This document shows, piece by piece, positions 32,918-41,850 of a stretch of DNA of 64,000 nucleotides. Numbering within the stretch: the stretch's first letter is position 1; each line of letters begins with the position of its first letter. Under the pieces are notes generated by a model. The model did not search any database. It was not told the origin of the DNA and saw nothing but the letters and a program-made list of their open reading frames with translations. The DNA is from Halobellus ruber (GTDB lineage: Archaea; Halobacteriota; Halobacteria; Halobacteriales; Haloferacaceae). Location: positions 372,001 through 436,000 of the forward strand of contig NZ_JACKXD010000003.1 in assembly GCF_014212355.1 (NCBI RefSeq). The letters run 5' to 3'. The position numbers and the translations under genes were made by a program.

Positions 32918-34000
32918 ATGTTCGACACTACCCGACGCCGCACGCTCCAGGCGCTCGGCCTCGGCGGTGCCGCATCGCTCGCCGGCTGCGCCTCCACGGC
33001 GCCGACCGCCGACAACACCCAGGCCACCACCGACACCGCGACCGAAGCGATGTCTACCCCCGGATCTACCGACGCCGACCGTGTCGCCGCCGATCCCACC
33101 GACATCCCCGACCCGATCGACCGCGACACCTCCAAGGAGGTCGACGTGACCCTCCGGAGCGAGGAGGTCGTCGCCGAGATCGAGGAGGGCGTCACCTTCT
33201 CGTATATGACCTACGGCGGGCAGGTTCCCGGCCCGCTCATCCGGGTCCGCCAGGGCGACACGATCAACCTCACCTTCGAGAACGCCGAGTCGAACTCGAT
33301 GCCGCACAACGTCGACTTCCACGCGTGTGCGGGCCCCGGCGGCGGCGCCGAAGCCACGACGACCGCTCCCGGCGAGACCGCTGAACTCCGGTTCCGGGCC
33401 ACCTACCCCGGCGCCTACATCTACCACTGCGCCGTTCCCAATCTGGATATGCACATCAGCGCCGGGATGTTCGGGATCATCCTGGTGGAGCCGCCGGAGG
33501 GGCTGCCCGAGGTCGACCACGAGATCTACGTCGGCCAACACGAGGTGTACACGAACAAGCCCGCCGGCGAGGCGGGCCACCACGGGTTCGATATGGACGC
33601 GATGGCCAGTGAGGAGCCGTCGTACGTGCTGATGAACGGCGAGAAGTACGCGCTGACGCCGAACGCGTACGGCCCGGCGGTGACCGCCGGCACCGACGAG
33701 ACCGTCCGCGTGTTCTTCGTCGACGGCGGCCCGAACCTCGCCAGCAGCTTCCATCCGATCGGGAGCGTCTGGGAGACGCTCTACCCCGACGGCTCGCTGA
33801 GCACGGATCCGCAGACGCACATCCAGACCCGGGAGGTCCCGCCGGGGAGCACCACGGTCGCGACGATGAACTCCCCGGTCCCCGGCGACTTCAAGCTGGT
33901 CGACCACTCGCTGTCGCGGGTCGCCCGGAAGGGGTGTATGGCGATCGTCCGTGCGGAGGGCGAGGAACGCCCCGAGATCTTCGATCCCGACCCGGCGTGA
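32918..34000 (+). CDS. nirK: Copper-containing nitrite reductase
   Basis: A 360-residue exported enzyme reducing nitrite to NO. The N-terminus has a Tat-like pair and a lipobox (TTRRRTLQALGLGG, ending LAGC), so it is probably a lipoprotein on the outer face of the membrane. All copper ligands are visible. Type 1: the first His of SMPHNVDFH, Cys of YHCAVP, His of DMHIS and Met of AGMFG. Type 2: the second His of HNVDFH, His of YHC and His of LVDHSLS. The catalytic Asp (VDFH) and His (SSFHPIG) are also kept. The ATG at 32918 gives the signal peptide; upstream codons do not. Neighbouring cupins and an oxidase-like membrane protein may be accessory to nitrogen-oxide handling. Confidence 0.93.
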   Translation: MFDTTRRRTLQALGLGGAASLAGCASTAPTADNTQATTDTATEAMSTPGSTDADRVAADPTDIPDPIDRDTSKEVDVTLRSEEVVAEIEEGVTFSYMTYGGQVPGPLIRVRQGDTINLTFENAESNSMPHNVDFHACAGPGGGAEATTTAPGETAELRFRATYPGAYIYHCAVPNLDMHISAGMFGIILVEPPEGLPEVDHEIYVGQHEVYTNKPAGEAGHHGFDMDAMASEEPSYVLMNGEKYALTPNAYGPAVTAGTDETVRVFFVDGGPNLASSFHPIGSVWETLYPDGSLSTDPQTHIQTREVPPGSTTVATMNSPVPGDFKLVDHSLSRVARKGCMAIVRAEGEERPEIFDPDPA

Positions 34001-34214
34001 GGACGCCGGTTGCGGGGTCGAACGCCGGCCCGTAGGAGAGCAGTCGGGTCGGGCGCGCCGACGGAGGGATCTGCAACGGAACCGCAGTACCCGTTCCGTG
34101 ACACCGAACCCCACGCGGGGCACCTGGGGACACGTCCCGCGCACGGCCTGTACGCTTCAAGAGCGGGTTTCTACACGGGAAGCGGATCCACTAAACCGAC
34201 TACTCTCCCTCCAG

Positions 34215-34325
34215 ATGCTCGGCATATTCGGTGCGTTCCTCCGCGAGGCCGTCGCCAGCGAACTGCTGGCGAGCGTCGCCGTCTGTGCCTTCGCCGTGGC
34301 CCTGCTGGGATGTTCGTCCGGATGA
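34215..34325 (+). CDS. Possible 36-residue hydrophobic peptide after nirK
   Basis: Encodes MLGIFGAFLREAVASELLAS followed by a hydrophobic helix ending LLGCSSG. It could be a tiny membrane peptide. There is no clear ribosome-binding site and the 500-base stretch between nirK and the cupin genes holds nothing else recognisable, so it may be fortuitous. Confidence 0.25.
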   Translation: MLGIFGAFLREAVASELLASVAVCAFAVALLGCSSG

Positions 34326-34501
34326 CCGGATCGCTGCTCTCGGGACTCCGCCGGTCGGCGGGGCCGGATGTGGCCGCCGAGTATCGGCAGTAGACGGCGC
34401 CGGAGCACACCCCAGCGATGGGGACGGCGCGTCGGCTGCGGCACCGTGACGGGTGTCGCTATCCTCGGTCGAAGCGTCGGTGGCTACACCGAGCAGTATG
34501 C

Positions 34502-34807
34502 TTACTCGGATGCCCGCGCGGCCAACACGACGAGGGCCGTGCTCGGCTCCCGGGCGACCGGGGAGATCTCCCGCTCGCCGTCGAACCGTGCGACGTCGCC
34601 CGCCTCCAGGGAGTGCCGCTCCCCGTCGAGTTCGAGGTCGATCGCGCCGTCGATCAGGTGGAACACGACGTCGCGGCCGGGGTGGGTGTGTGGGTCGACC
34701 CGGTCGCCGGCCTCGAGCGCCAACCGGATCGTCTTCGGCTCCGCGTCCGGGAACACGTTCGCGTGCGGCGTCGCCTCGAAGTCGGGGAGGTGCTCGATTT
34801 CCGCCAT
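34502..34807 (-). CDS. Small cupin-domain protein
   Basis: A 101-residue single-domain cupin. The metal-site motif is recognisable: GDRVDPHTHPGRDVVFHLIDG supplies the two histidines and a following acidic or His position, and LEAGDVARFDGERE is the second cupin motif. Its ATG overlaps the stop of the upstream cupin gene (ATGA), so the two are translationally coupled. The pair lies between nirK and an oxidase-like membrane protein. It may sense or bind a metal or small ligand; function unknown. Confidence 0.8.
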   Translation of the reverse strand: MAEIEHLPDFEATPHANVFPDAEPKTIRLALEAGDRVDPHTHPGRDVVFHLIDGAIDLELDGERHSLEAGDVARFDGEREISPVAREPSTALVVLAARASE

Positions 34808-35232
34808 CAGCGACCCGCCCCCGGTTCGTCCGCAGGGGCGGTCCCGGCAGACTCCCCCAGTTCCGGCTCGAACTCTCCGTTCCGGAGTCCACGCCGGACC
34901 GGTTCGTGTTCGGCGTCGGTCGGCGGCGGCGCAGTCACGAGCAGCGCCTCCAGCCGCTCACCGTCGTCAGCGCGGATGCCGCGGCGCGTGCCCGACTCGA
35001 TCGCGACGGCGTCGCCCGGCTCGACCCGGTGGTCGGTCGCGCCCTCGCGGACCAGGCCACGCCCCCGCCGGACGCTGACGACCACGTCGCTGTCGGGTGC
35101 GTGGACCGGGATGAACTGCCCCGGCTCGAAGCAGGCGTAGACGACTTTCGCGTCGTCGGTCCGGAACACGCCGGCGGCGGCGAAGCTCTCGTCGTCGTAC
35201 TCGCGTGCGGCGTCGGTGTCGATTCGTGGCAT
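34807..35232 (-). CDS. Cupin-domain protein
   Basis: A 141-residue protein. Its centre is a cupin barrel, with FEPGQFIPVHAPDSDVVVSV as the first motif (one His) and VEPGDAVAIESGTRRGIRA as the second. It lacks the full His-x-His pair, so metal binding may be weak. The C-terminal 35 residues are acidic and probably disordered. It is coupled to the downstream cupin by an ATGA overlap. Very long upstream open frame on this strand (to 36762) is Arg/Pro-rich and opposes a clear membrane-protein gene, so the ATG at 35232 is taken. Confidence 0.75.
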   Translation of the reverse strand: MPRIDTDAAREYDDESFAAAGVFRTDDAKVVYACFEPGQFIPVHAPDSDVVVSVRRGRGLVREGATDHRVEPGDAVAIESGTRRGIRADDGERLEALLVTAPPPTDAEHEPVRRGLRNGEFEPELGESAGTAPADEPGAGR

Positions 35233-35312
35233 CGCTCGGAGGATGGCGGGCGGGCCGGTTCGGGATTGGGCCGAACCTGTTCGGCGGGACAACGACGGCA
35301 CCGCCGCCCGCC

Positions 35313-35624
35313 CTACGCGTCGACGACGTACGACCGGTGGTCGCCGCGGGTCTCGACGTCGACGAACTCGTGTCTGTCCGCGCCGCCCACCGTGCCCGCC
35401 GACGAGCGGTCCCCGGCGTCGCGGTCGTACACCTCGTTGGCGCCGTAACAGCCGTTGGCTTCGAGCAGCGCGACCAACTCCTCCGGGACCCCTTCGGCGT
35501 CGCCCCGGAGGTCGACGACGAGCATCCGGTCGGTGAAGCTCTTCGCGGGGAACGCGTCGGCGACGGCGTCGTACCCGCGGGCCTGTGCGGCGAGCTCGCG
35601 GAGCGTGGACTCCCGATCGCCCAT
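35313..35624 (-). CDS. Hypothetical protein (103 aa)
   Basis: Starts MGDRESTLRELAAQARGYDA and ends in HRSYVVDA. The middle (RMLVVDLRGDAEGVPEELVA, then LLEANGCYGANEVYDRD) looks like a small alpha/beta domain with one cysteine. No family was recognised. It precedes the two cupin genes on the same strand, with 80 bases between, and is divergent from the oxidase-like gene; the three minus-strand genes may share a promoter near 35640-35700. Confidence 0.6.
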   Translation of the reverse strand: MGDRESTLRELAAQARGYDAVADAFPAKSFTDRMLVVDLRGDAEGVPEELVALLEANGCYGANEVYDRDAGDRSSAGTVGGADRHEFVDVETRGDHRSYVVDA

Positions 35625-35712
35625 ACCCGCACCGACGGCCGCGACCCGCCTCCGGCTTGTCGCGAACACGTTCGGGCCCGCCCACAGGTGGCTTCGGACC
35701 CGACCGTCGCGT

Positions 35713-37089
35713 ATGGGCGCTATCCCGGGCGATATCGAGACCGACACCCAGCCGCCGATGGCGATCCCGCTGCGGCACTTCCTGGTGGGGCTTTCCTTCC
35801 TGCTCGCCGGCGTCGCGGTCGGCGCCGTCGCCCCGCTCGGCGTCGTCCCCGGGGTCGCGGGGCTGGCGCACGTCCACCTCCTGCTCGCGGGGTGGGTGTG
35901 TGTCACGATCCAGGGGGCGATGACCCAGTTCGTCCCGGTGTGGTCCGGGACGACGCTGCACTCCCGGCGGCTCGCGCGCATCCAACTCTGGACGGTCACG
36001 GCCGGCCTCGTTGGGTTCGCCGGCTGCCTGCTCGCTGAGGCCTACGCGTTGCTGCCGGCGGTCGGCGGACTCGCGCTCGCCGGCTTCTGGACGTTCGCCT
36101 ACAACGTCGGCCGGACGCTCGCGACGGCCCGGCCCTGGGACGTGACCGAGCGCCACTTCGCCGTGGCGCTGGGGTTCCTCGTGGTCGCGACCGGCTTCGG
36201 CGCGCTGCTCACAGCAGGGTACACCCGGCCGGTGCTCGCGGGCCTCCCGGTCGCCCGGACGGGGCTCCGCGAGGCTCACGCCACGCTCGCCGTCTTCGGC
36301 GCCGTCCTCGTCACCGTCTTCGGCGCGCTCTACCAGCTCGCGACGATGTTCACCCAATCGGCACTCCACGGCGTCGACGTCTACCTCCGGCGCGTGGAGA
36401 CGGTCGGCTATCCGGTCGGGGTGGTCGCGCTCGCGGCCGGGCGGCTGGTCGGCGCGCCCGCGGTCGCACGGGTCGGCGCGCTGCTCGTCCTCGTCGGCGT
36501 CGCCGCGATGGGAGTCGTCCTGGCGCGTCGGCTGCTCGAAACCGCGGTCGAATGGACGCCGATGCTCCGCCGGTACGCCGTCGCCGCGGTCGCGATGCTC
36601 GGGTGGGCGGTCCTCTCGCTGCCGGCGTGGATCGCTGACCCTCTGCACCCTGCTGCGACGTTCGGAGCGCCCGGCGCGGCCCACCTCCTTGCGTTCGGGG
36701 CCGTCGGGTTCGTAGTCGCCGGGACGCTCTACCATGTGGTGCCGTTCATCGTGTGGGTCCACCGCTACAGCGACCGGCTGGGGCTCGAACCGGTGCCGAT
36801 GATCGACGACCTCTACGACGCCAGGCTGGCGGCCGTCGACTTCGCGGCGCTGTCGGTCGGGTCGGCAACGCTCGTCACAGCGGAGCTACTCTCCGTTGCG
36901 GAACCGCTTCCCATCGTCGGCGAACTGACCGTCCCGCCCGTGGCGGTCGCGCTCGCCGGGGGCGTCGCCGCCGTCGGGGTCGTCGCGTTCGCGGTCAACC
37001 TGGGCCGGACGGTTCGCCGCCACAGCCCGGCGTCGGTACTGCCGGGCGGCGATACCCCGATGTCGCGCTCGAAGAACGACGGCAGGTGA
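35713..37089 (+). CDS. Polytopic membrane protein, haem-copper oxidase subunit I / NnrS-like
   Basis: A 458-residue protein with about 12 hydrophobic helices. Histidines sit within helices in a pattern recalling cytochrome-oxidase subunit I-like proteins: GLAHVHLLLAGWVCVTIQG, REAHATLAVFGAVL, AAHLLAFGAVGFV and GTLYHVVPFIVWVHRYSD. A catalytic copper-site His cluster is not convincingly present, so electron transfer, haem binding or NO sensing is more likely than O2 reduction. The proximity of nirK makes an NO-related function attractive; that is inference. The ATG at 35713 is followed by a short polar head and the first helix. A long opposing frame is a shadow. Confidence 0.72.
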   Translation: MGAIPGDIETDTQPPMAIPLRHFLVGLSFLLAGVAVGAVAPLGVVPGVAGLAHVHLLLAGWVCVTIQGAMTQFVPVWSGTTLHSRRLARIQLWTVTAGLVGFAGCLLAEAYALLPAVGGLALAGFWTFAYNVGRTLATARPWDVTERHFAVALGFLVVATGFGALLTAGYTRPVLAGLPVARTGLREAHATLAVFGAVLVTVFGALYQLATMFTQSALHGVDVYLRRVETVGYPVGVVALAAGRLVGAPAVARVGALLVLVGVAAMGVVLARRLLETAVEWTPMLRRYAVAAVAMLGWAVLSLPAWIADPLHPAATFGAPGAAHLLAFGAVGFVVAGTLYHVVPFIVWVHRYSDRLGLEPVPMIDDLYDARLAAVDFAALSVGSATLVTAELLSVAEPLPIVGELTVPPVAVALAGGVAAVGVVAFAVNLGRTVRRHSPASVLPGGDTPMSRSKNDGR

Positions 37090-37138
37090 GTGGATCACGC
37101 GCCGACCGCGGCGGTCGGCGGGTCAATGCGTCGCGGGG

Positions 37139-37297
37139 TCAGTCCCGAAGCCGTTCGATCCGCTCTTCGAGGCTGTCGATCGCCTCGTCGACCTCGGATC
37201 GCGCCTCCTCGGTCATCTCCTCGGCCTCTTCGGCGGCCTCGTCGACGGCGTCTCGGACGTGCTCTATGGCCTCGTCGACCGTGTCTGAGTCGCTCAT
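37139..37297 (-). CDS. Small acidic coiled-coil protein (52 aa)
   Basis: Encodes MSDSDTVDEAIEHVRDAVDE and continues as a single charged helix of Glu/Ala-rich heptads ending ERIERLRD. The whole chain is predicted helical, with hydrophobic residues every 3-4 positions. Such tiny acidic coiled coils recur in haloarchaea. It is too short for most gene callers. It is convergent with the oxidase-like gene. Function unknown. Confidence 0.6.
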   Translation of the reverse strand: MSDSDTVDEAIEHVRDAVDEAAEEAEEMTEEARSEVDEAIDSLEERIERLRD

Positions 37298-37414
37298 ACC
37301 ATCCGAAAACGGGGGCTCGGGAGTTATATATTCCCTGAACTGCGGGACGGCGGCGCCCTCTGCGACGGCGGCGTCGCGGTCAACGCTTTTGTCTCCGCCG
37401 CGACAGGCGGGCGT

Positions 37415-38212
37415 ATGGACCTACAACTCGCGGGCGACGCCGCGCTGGTGACGGCATCGAGCAGCGGCCTCGGGAAGGCGTCGGCGCGGGCGCTCGCCGC
37501 CGAGGGCTCGAACGTCGTCGTCAACGGCCGCGACGAGGAGCGGCTGGCGGCCGCAGTCGAGGATATCCGAACCGACGCCGCCGAGGGGGCGACCGTGATC
37601 GGCCACGCGGCCGACATCACCGACCCCGACGCGGTCGAAGCGCTCGTCGAGCGTCCCGTCGCGGAGTTCGGCGGGCTGGATCACCTCGTGACCTCCGCGG
37701 GCGGCCCGCCCGCGAAGCCGTTCCTCGAAACCACCGACGAGGAGTGGTACGAGGCGTTCGACTTGCTTGTGATGAGCGTCGTCCGCGCGGTGCGGGCGGC
37801 GGCGCCACACCTCCGGGCCGGCGACGGCGGGACGGTTGTCACCATCGCATCGATCACGGTGAAGGAACCGAAGGACAACCTCGTGCTCTCGAACGCGGTC
37901 CGGGCGGGCGCGGTCGGGCTGGAGAAGGTGCTCTCGACGGAACTCGCACCCGAGATCCGCGCGAACGCGGTGCTGCCGGGGACCCACGAGACCCCGCGGG
38001 TCGAAGACGTCGTCGAGCAGGGGCTGGAGCGCGGCGACTACGACGCCTACGAGGCGGGGATCGCCGAGTGGGCCGAACGGATCCCGGTCGGCCGGCTGGG
38101 CGATCCGATGGAACTCGGCCGCACGGTCGCGTTCCTCTCCTCGCCGCAGTCGGCGTTCCTCACGGGCGTCGCGCTCCCGGTCGACGGCGGGGAGAGCGGT
38201 TCGACGCTCTGA
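37415..38212 (+). CDS. Short-chain dehydrogenase/reductase
   Basis: A 265-residue SDR of the FabG-like group. It has a cofactor loop (LVTASSSGLGKASARAL, a variant of TGxxxGxG) and an Asn-Gly-Arg (VVVNGRDEERL) after strand 2 that suggests NADP. LVTSAGGPPAKP replaces the usual NAGG. The catalytic positions lie near VVTIASITVKEPKDN, where the usual active-site Tyr (YxxxK) is not obvious, so the active site is atypical. The C-terminal ends PVDGGESGSTL as in many SDRs. The substrate cannot be told. Confidence 0.85.
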   Translation: MDLQLAGDAALVTASSSGLGKASARALAAEGSNVVVNGRDEERLAAAVEDIRTDAAEGATVIGHAADITDPDAVEALVERPVAEFGGLDHLVTSAGGPPAKPFLETTDEEWYEAFDLLVMSVVRAVRAAAPHLRAGDGGTVVTIASITVKEPKDNLVLSNAVRAGAVGLEKVLSTELAPEIRANAVLPGTHETPRVEDVVEQGLERGDYDAYEAGIAEWAERIPVGRLGDPMELGRTVAFLSSPQSAFLTGVALPVDGGESGSTL

Positions 38213-38319
38213 GCTGCGTGCGGTTCCCGCGGGGCCGGGTGGTCGCCGGTCGGGGGCGCCCCGGCGGGGACCGGGGCTATACCGTCAGTCTCAAAAATTC
38301 ACTACGCGTCGAAACAACT

Positions 38320-39546
38320 ATGACCGCGTACGGGGCGTTCGATCGGCGGCGGTTTCTAACGGCTGCGGGGACGGCCGGGATCGGGCTGGTGGCCGGCTGT
38401 AGCGGCGGTGACGGCGCCACGGCCGGCGACGCCAGCGGCGGGGACGAGGAACCGATCAGTATCGGATCGATCCAGCCGCTCTCGGGTAACTTCTCGGTGT
38501 GGAGCCGGGTCCACGCGTCCGGGCTGGCGTTCGCCATCGACGAGATCAATCGCGACGGTGGTGTGCTCGACGGTCGGGAGCTCCGCGTCGTCGAGGGTGA
38601 CTCCGGAAGCGATCCCGCGGAGGCGGCGGCGCTCTTCGAGCGGTTTGTCGAGCAGGATGGTATCGTGGCCGCGACCGGGCCGGTGAGCTCCGATGTCGGA
38701 ATCCGCACCTCCCGCACCGCCCAGGAGCTCGGCGTCCCGATGTTTACACATATGGCCGGGTCAAGCGACACCATCACGCCGGACACACGGCACACCTTCC
38801 GCGTCGGACTCCTCCCTGCGGAACCGACGATGCGGGCGCAGGCGGCGCTCGCCGAGGCGCGGGGATACAATTCGGTCAGCGCCATCGTCGCCGACTACGC
38901 GTGGGGCCGTTCCGTCCAGTCGGCGATCGAGGAGGTCTTCACCGTCGACGTGGATATCCAGGTGGCTCCTGTCTCCCAGAGCGACTTCTCCACGTACGTC
39001 CGGCAGATCCCCGACGAAGTCAGGATGGTGGTGACGAGCGGACATCCGCCGGGGGTATTGACGATCACCCAGCAGCTCTACGAACTGGGCCGCGACCCCG
39101 ATGTCGTAACGGGGTCCTCGTGGCCGCCGGACGTAGTGCGGTCGACGCTGGGCGCGGAGTCGGACCGGGGGTTCACCCACGTCCACCTCGCGGACCCGTA
39201 CAGCGACGAGTTCGCCGAGGTGGCGGAGCGGTACGCCCGAGCAGTTGACGGCCAGTTCAACACCCACACCGCTTACGGATACGTCACCGGGAAACTCATC
39301 GCCCAAGCCATCGAGAACGCGGGTGAGGCCGATCCTGAAGCCATCACCGAGGCGACGCGTGCGATCGAGTTCGACACGCTGTTCGCGAACCCGATCCAGT
39401 ACGCCGACTCCGGGGAGCTGGAGAACCAGATCCAGCTGTATAGCACCGTCACTGCCGACCCGCCGTCGTACTACCCCGAGGGCGACTACGGGTACACCGA
39501 GGTCTTCCGAACCGACCCGCTGCCGGCGATCCCGGCGGAGGCCTGA
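38320..39546 (+). CDS. Branched-chain amino-acid-type (LivK-like) substrate-binding lipoprotein
   Basis: A 408-residue exported binding protein. The N-terminus has a Tat-like RRRFLTAAGTAGIG segment and a lipobox (LVAGCSGG). The mature part follows the type-I periplasmic-binding fold: ISIGSIQPLSGNFSVWSRVH, FAIDEINRDGGVLDGRELRV, GPVSSDVGIRTSRTAQELGV and YADSGELENQIQLYSTVT. Such proteins feed ABC importers for amino acids, amides or urea. No permease or ATPase gene is next to it, only an MFS carrier 78 bases downstream. It therefore works with a remote transporter or as a sensor. Confidence 0.88.
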   Translation: MTAYGAFDRRRFLTAAGTAGIGLVAGCSGGDGATAGDASGGDEEPISIGSIQPLSGNFSVWSRVHASGLAFAIDEINRDGGVLDGRELRVVEGDSGSDPAEAAALFERFVEQDGIVAATGPVSSDVGIRTSRTAQELGVPMFTHMAGSSDTITPDTRHTFRVGLLPAEPTMRAQAALAEARGYNSVSAIVADYAWGRSVQSAIEEVFTVDVDIQVAPVSQSDFSTYVRQIPDEVRMVVTSGHPPGVLTITQQLYELGRDPDVVTGSSWPPDVVRSTLGAESDRGFTHVHLADPYSDEFAEVAERYARAVDGQFNTHTAYGYVTGKLIAQAIENAGEADPEAITEATRAIEFDTLFANPIQYADSGELENQIQLYSTVTADPPSYYPEGDYGYTEVFRTDPLPAIPAEA

Positions 39547-39624
39547 CGCGGGGTACGACGCCCGCGGCCGGCTCCGTCGCCGCGGATCGGAAGCCACGTC
39601 AGGGAGCGCCGCCGACGCGGGGAC

Positions 39625-40806
39625 GTGACCGAGTCGAGTACGGTGACGGGGTCGGCGGACACGGCCGGATACGCCCGCCGAATGCTGATCGTGGTGTCGC
39701 TCGGGTGGGCGACGCTCCAGACCGGTCGGTTCCTGCTTGCCCCGCTGCTTCCCACCATCATCGCCGATCTCGGGATCACCGAGGCCACCGCGGGGATCGC
39801 GCTGGCGATCTTCCAGGGCTCCTACGCCGTTGTCCAGTACCCCAGCGGGGAGTACTCCGACCGGTGGAACCGGACGACGCTGATCGTGCCGGGGCTGGTG
39901 ATCCTGGCGATCGGGTTCGGGCTCTTCGGGCTCACCGCCGGGCTGTGGACGTTCCTGCTCGCGGCGACGGTGGTCGGCGTCGGGAAGGGCCTGTTCGCGA
40001 TCCCCTCGCGGGCGCTGCTCTCGGATCTGTTCACCGACAACCGCGGCCGCGCGCTCGGGATCTACGCCGCGGGCACCGACGTCGGCGGGCTCGTCTCCTC
40101 CGGCGCCGCGGTGATCGCGCTGACGTACTTCACCTGGCGGACGCCCTTCTTCCCGATCGCGGTCGGACTCGCAGTCCTCACTGTCATCTACACTCTCACG
40201 ACCCGGGAGGGGTACTACGTCGGGGAGACCACGCTGGATCTCCGGGGGACCGTGGGGAGGCTGGTAAAGAGCAACCGCCAGCGGGAGACCCTCGTCGCCT
40301 TCGCGCTGTTTTACTTCATGGTGGGCGGGTTCATCAACTTCATTCCGACCTACCTCGCGCGGGCAAAGGAGTTCTCCGGGAGCCTCGCGGGGCTGACCTT
40401 CGCGATCGTCTTCGCGGTCGGATTCGCGGTCAAGCCCGCCGCGGGGATCCTCGGCGACCGGTTCTCCCGCCGCGGGATCGCAGTCGCGGGGCTGTCGGTC
40501 GCCGCCGCGGCGATGACCGCGCTTCTCCTGGTCGGATCCACCCTCGCGATCTGGGTCGTGATCGGCGTGTTCGCGCTCGGGTACAAGACCGGGTTCCCGC
40601 TTGCGGACGCCATCATCCTCGACGGGGCCCCGGCGGACGGAACGGGCGCGGATCTGGGCGCGGCGCGGGCGCTGTTCCTGATCGCGAACGCGGCCGGGCC
40701 GGCCTACGTCGGCATCGTCGCAACCTACGCCAGCTACGACCTCGCGTTCGGCGGGTTCGTCGTCTGCCTGCTCGTCGCGGCCGTGCTCCTGGCTCGGCAG
40801 CGGTGA
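39625..40806 (+). CDS. MFS transporter
   Basis: A 393-residue major facilitator with about 12 helices and a GTG start (TESSTVTGSADTAGYARRML follows). The loop 2-3 signature is YPSGEYSDRWNRTTLIVPG, and the middle loop carries TLDLRGTVGRLVKSNRQRE. The second half repeats the fold (GDRFSRRGIAVAGLSVAAA). Transported compound unknown. It is in the same direction as, and 78 bases behind, the binding protein, and may share its transcript; convergent with the propeller gene at 40843. Confidence 0.88.
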   Translation: MTESSTVTGSADTAGYARRMLIVVSLGWATLQTGRFLLAPLLPTIIADLGITEATAGIALAIFQGSYAVVQYPSGEYSDRWNRTTLIVPGLVILAIGFGLFGLTAGLWTFLLAATVVGVGKGLFAIPSRALLSDLFTDNRGRALGIYAAGTDVGGLVSSGAAVIALTYFTWRTPFFPIAVGLAVLTVIYTLTTREGYYVGETTLDLRGTVGRLVKSNRQRETLVAFALFYFMVGGFINFIPTYLARAKEFSGSLAGLTFAIVFAVGFAVKPAAGILGDRFSRRGIAVAGLSVAAAAMTALLLVGSTLAIWVVIGVFALGYKTGFPLADAIILDGAPADGTGADLGAARALFLIANAAGPAYVGIVATYASYDLAFGGFVVCLLVAAVLLARQR

Positions 40807-40842
40807 CCGGGTGTGTGGCAGATCCGGGCTCGACGCGGCGGA

Positions 40843-41850
40843 TCAGATCACGGCGGGCTCGAAGGGGTGATCGGGCGTCTCAGCGGTCCAGACCACCCGA
40901 CCGTCCCCGATGTCGACGGCGCTGACCGCAGCGTCGTCGTAGTGGCTCACGTAGACGACGGCATCGTCGTTCGGTGCGGGTACCGCCGCGAAGGTCGGGT
41001 GTGGGAGGGCAACGCGGCGGCGCGTCGCCGGCGCGTCGTCCCCGTCGATCGCCACCGGATGTTCGGGGAGCGACGCCACCTGCGACCGCTCGCGGTCGAG
41101 TACCCACGCCGCGCCGTCGGCGAGGATGACGTCGTTCGGCCGGCCGCCCACCTCGTAGACCTTTCGGTCGCTGGGGTCGTCGTCGCCGACGGCAGCCGCT
41201 CGCGGGACCGCGGTCACGGTCCCGTCGTCGCGGCCGGCGACGAGCACCCGATCGTCGGTCAGGACCGCGTCGTAGGGGTTCGTACCGACCGGAACGCTCC
41301 CCTCGACGGCTTCGGGCGTCAGCCTGAACAGCCGGGCGTGCCGCTGGTCGACGGCGTAGACGCCCTCGGCGGCGGCCTCAACCCCCTGGATTCGAGCGTC
41401 CGACGCAAGATCGTGGGTGGCCTCGACGGTCGCGGCCGCCGGATCGACGACGGTCACCACGCCGTCGGCGCGACTGCCGACGTAGGCGAGGCCGTTTCGG
41501 ACCGCGACGTCGTGGGGCTCGGCGCCGACCCCGACCCGGGTGCGGAGTGCCAGCCGCTCGGGGTCGACGATCGCGAGGGCGTCGCCGCCGGTACACGGCA
41601 CCAACACGTCGCCGTCGTCGGCGATCGCAAAGTGCGACGGCCCGAGCACGCCGGTTTCGACCCGGTGGACCGCGCCGTCGGCGACGACGCTCACCGCGCG
41701 ATCGCCCATCGTCGCGACGAAGGTGCGGTCGCCGACGACCGTCAGGTGGACCGGGTGGTCGCCCACCCCGATCCGCCCCCGCTCGGTTCCGTCGGCGGTG
41801 TCCAGAAGGACCACGCAGTCGTCGTCGGAACACGGGACGGCGACGAGCAT
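40843..41850 (-). CDS. Beta-propeller (YVTN-like) protein, third gene of the operon
   Basis: A 335-residue protein made of repeated blades of about 40 residues (TERGRIGVGDHPVHLTVVG, VGVGAEPHDVAVRNGLAYVG, VPVGTNPYDAVLTDDRVLVAG, and YEVGGRPNDVILADGAAWVL). No signal peptide is visible at the chosen start (MLVAVPCSDDDCVVLLD), unlike the other propeller of the operon, so it is probably cytoplasmic. Two early cysteines (C-SDDD-C) stand out. Its ATG overlaps the stop of the rhodanese gene (ATGA). An extension to 42327 exists in this frame but overlaps the rhodanese gene and is Arg-rich. Probably a scaffold or binding protein acting with the other two; function unknown. Confidence 0.75.
   Translation of the reverse strand: MLVAVPCSDDDCVVLLDTADGTERGRIGVGDHPVHLTVVGDRTFVATMGDRAVSVVADGAVHRVETGVLGPSHFAIADDGDVLVPCTGGDALAIVDPERLALRTRVGVGAEPHDVAVRNGLAYVGSRADGVVTVVDPAAATVEATHDLASDARIQGVEAAAEGVYAVDQRHARLFRLTPEAVEGSVPVGTNPYDAVLTDDRVLVAGRDDGTVTAVPRAAAVGDDDPSDRKVYEVGGRPNDVILADGAAWVLDRERSQVASLPEHPVAIDGDDAPATRRRVALPHPTFAAVPAPNDDAVVYVSHYDDAAVSAVDIGDGRVVWTAETPDHPFEPAVI

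Noticed and set aside
34860-35450. 331-codon plus-strand frame across the cupin genes
   Set aside because: Shadow frame; both cupins on the minus strand have recognisable barrel motifs and an ATGA coupling.
35240-36762. Long minus-strand upstream extension of the cupin gene
   Set aside because: Arg/Pro/Asp-rich composition and it opposes a real 12-helix membrane protein; only the cupin part is credible.
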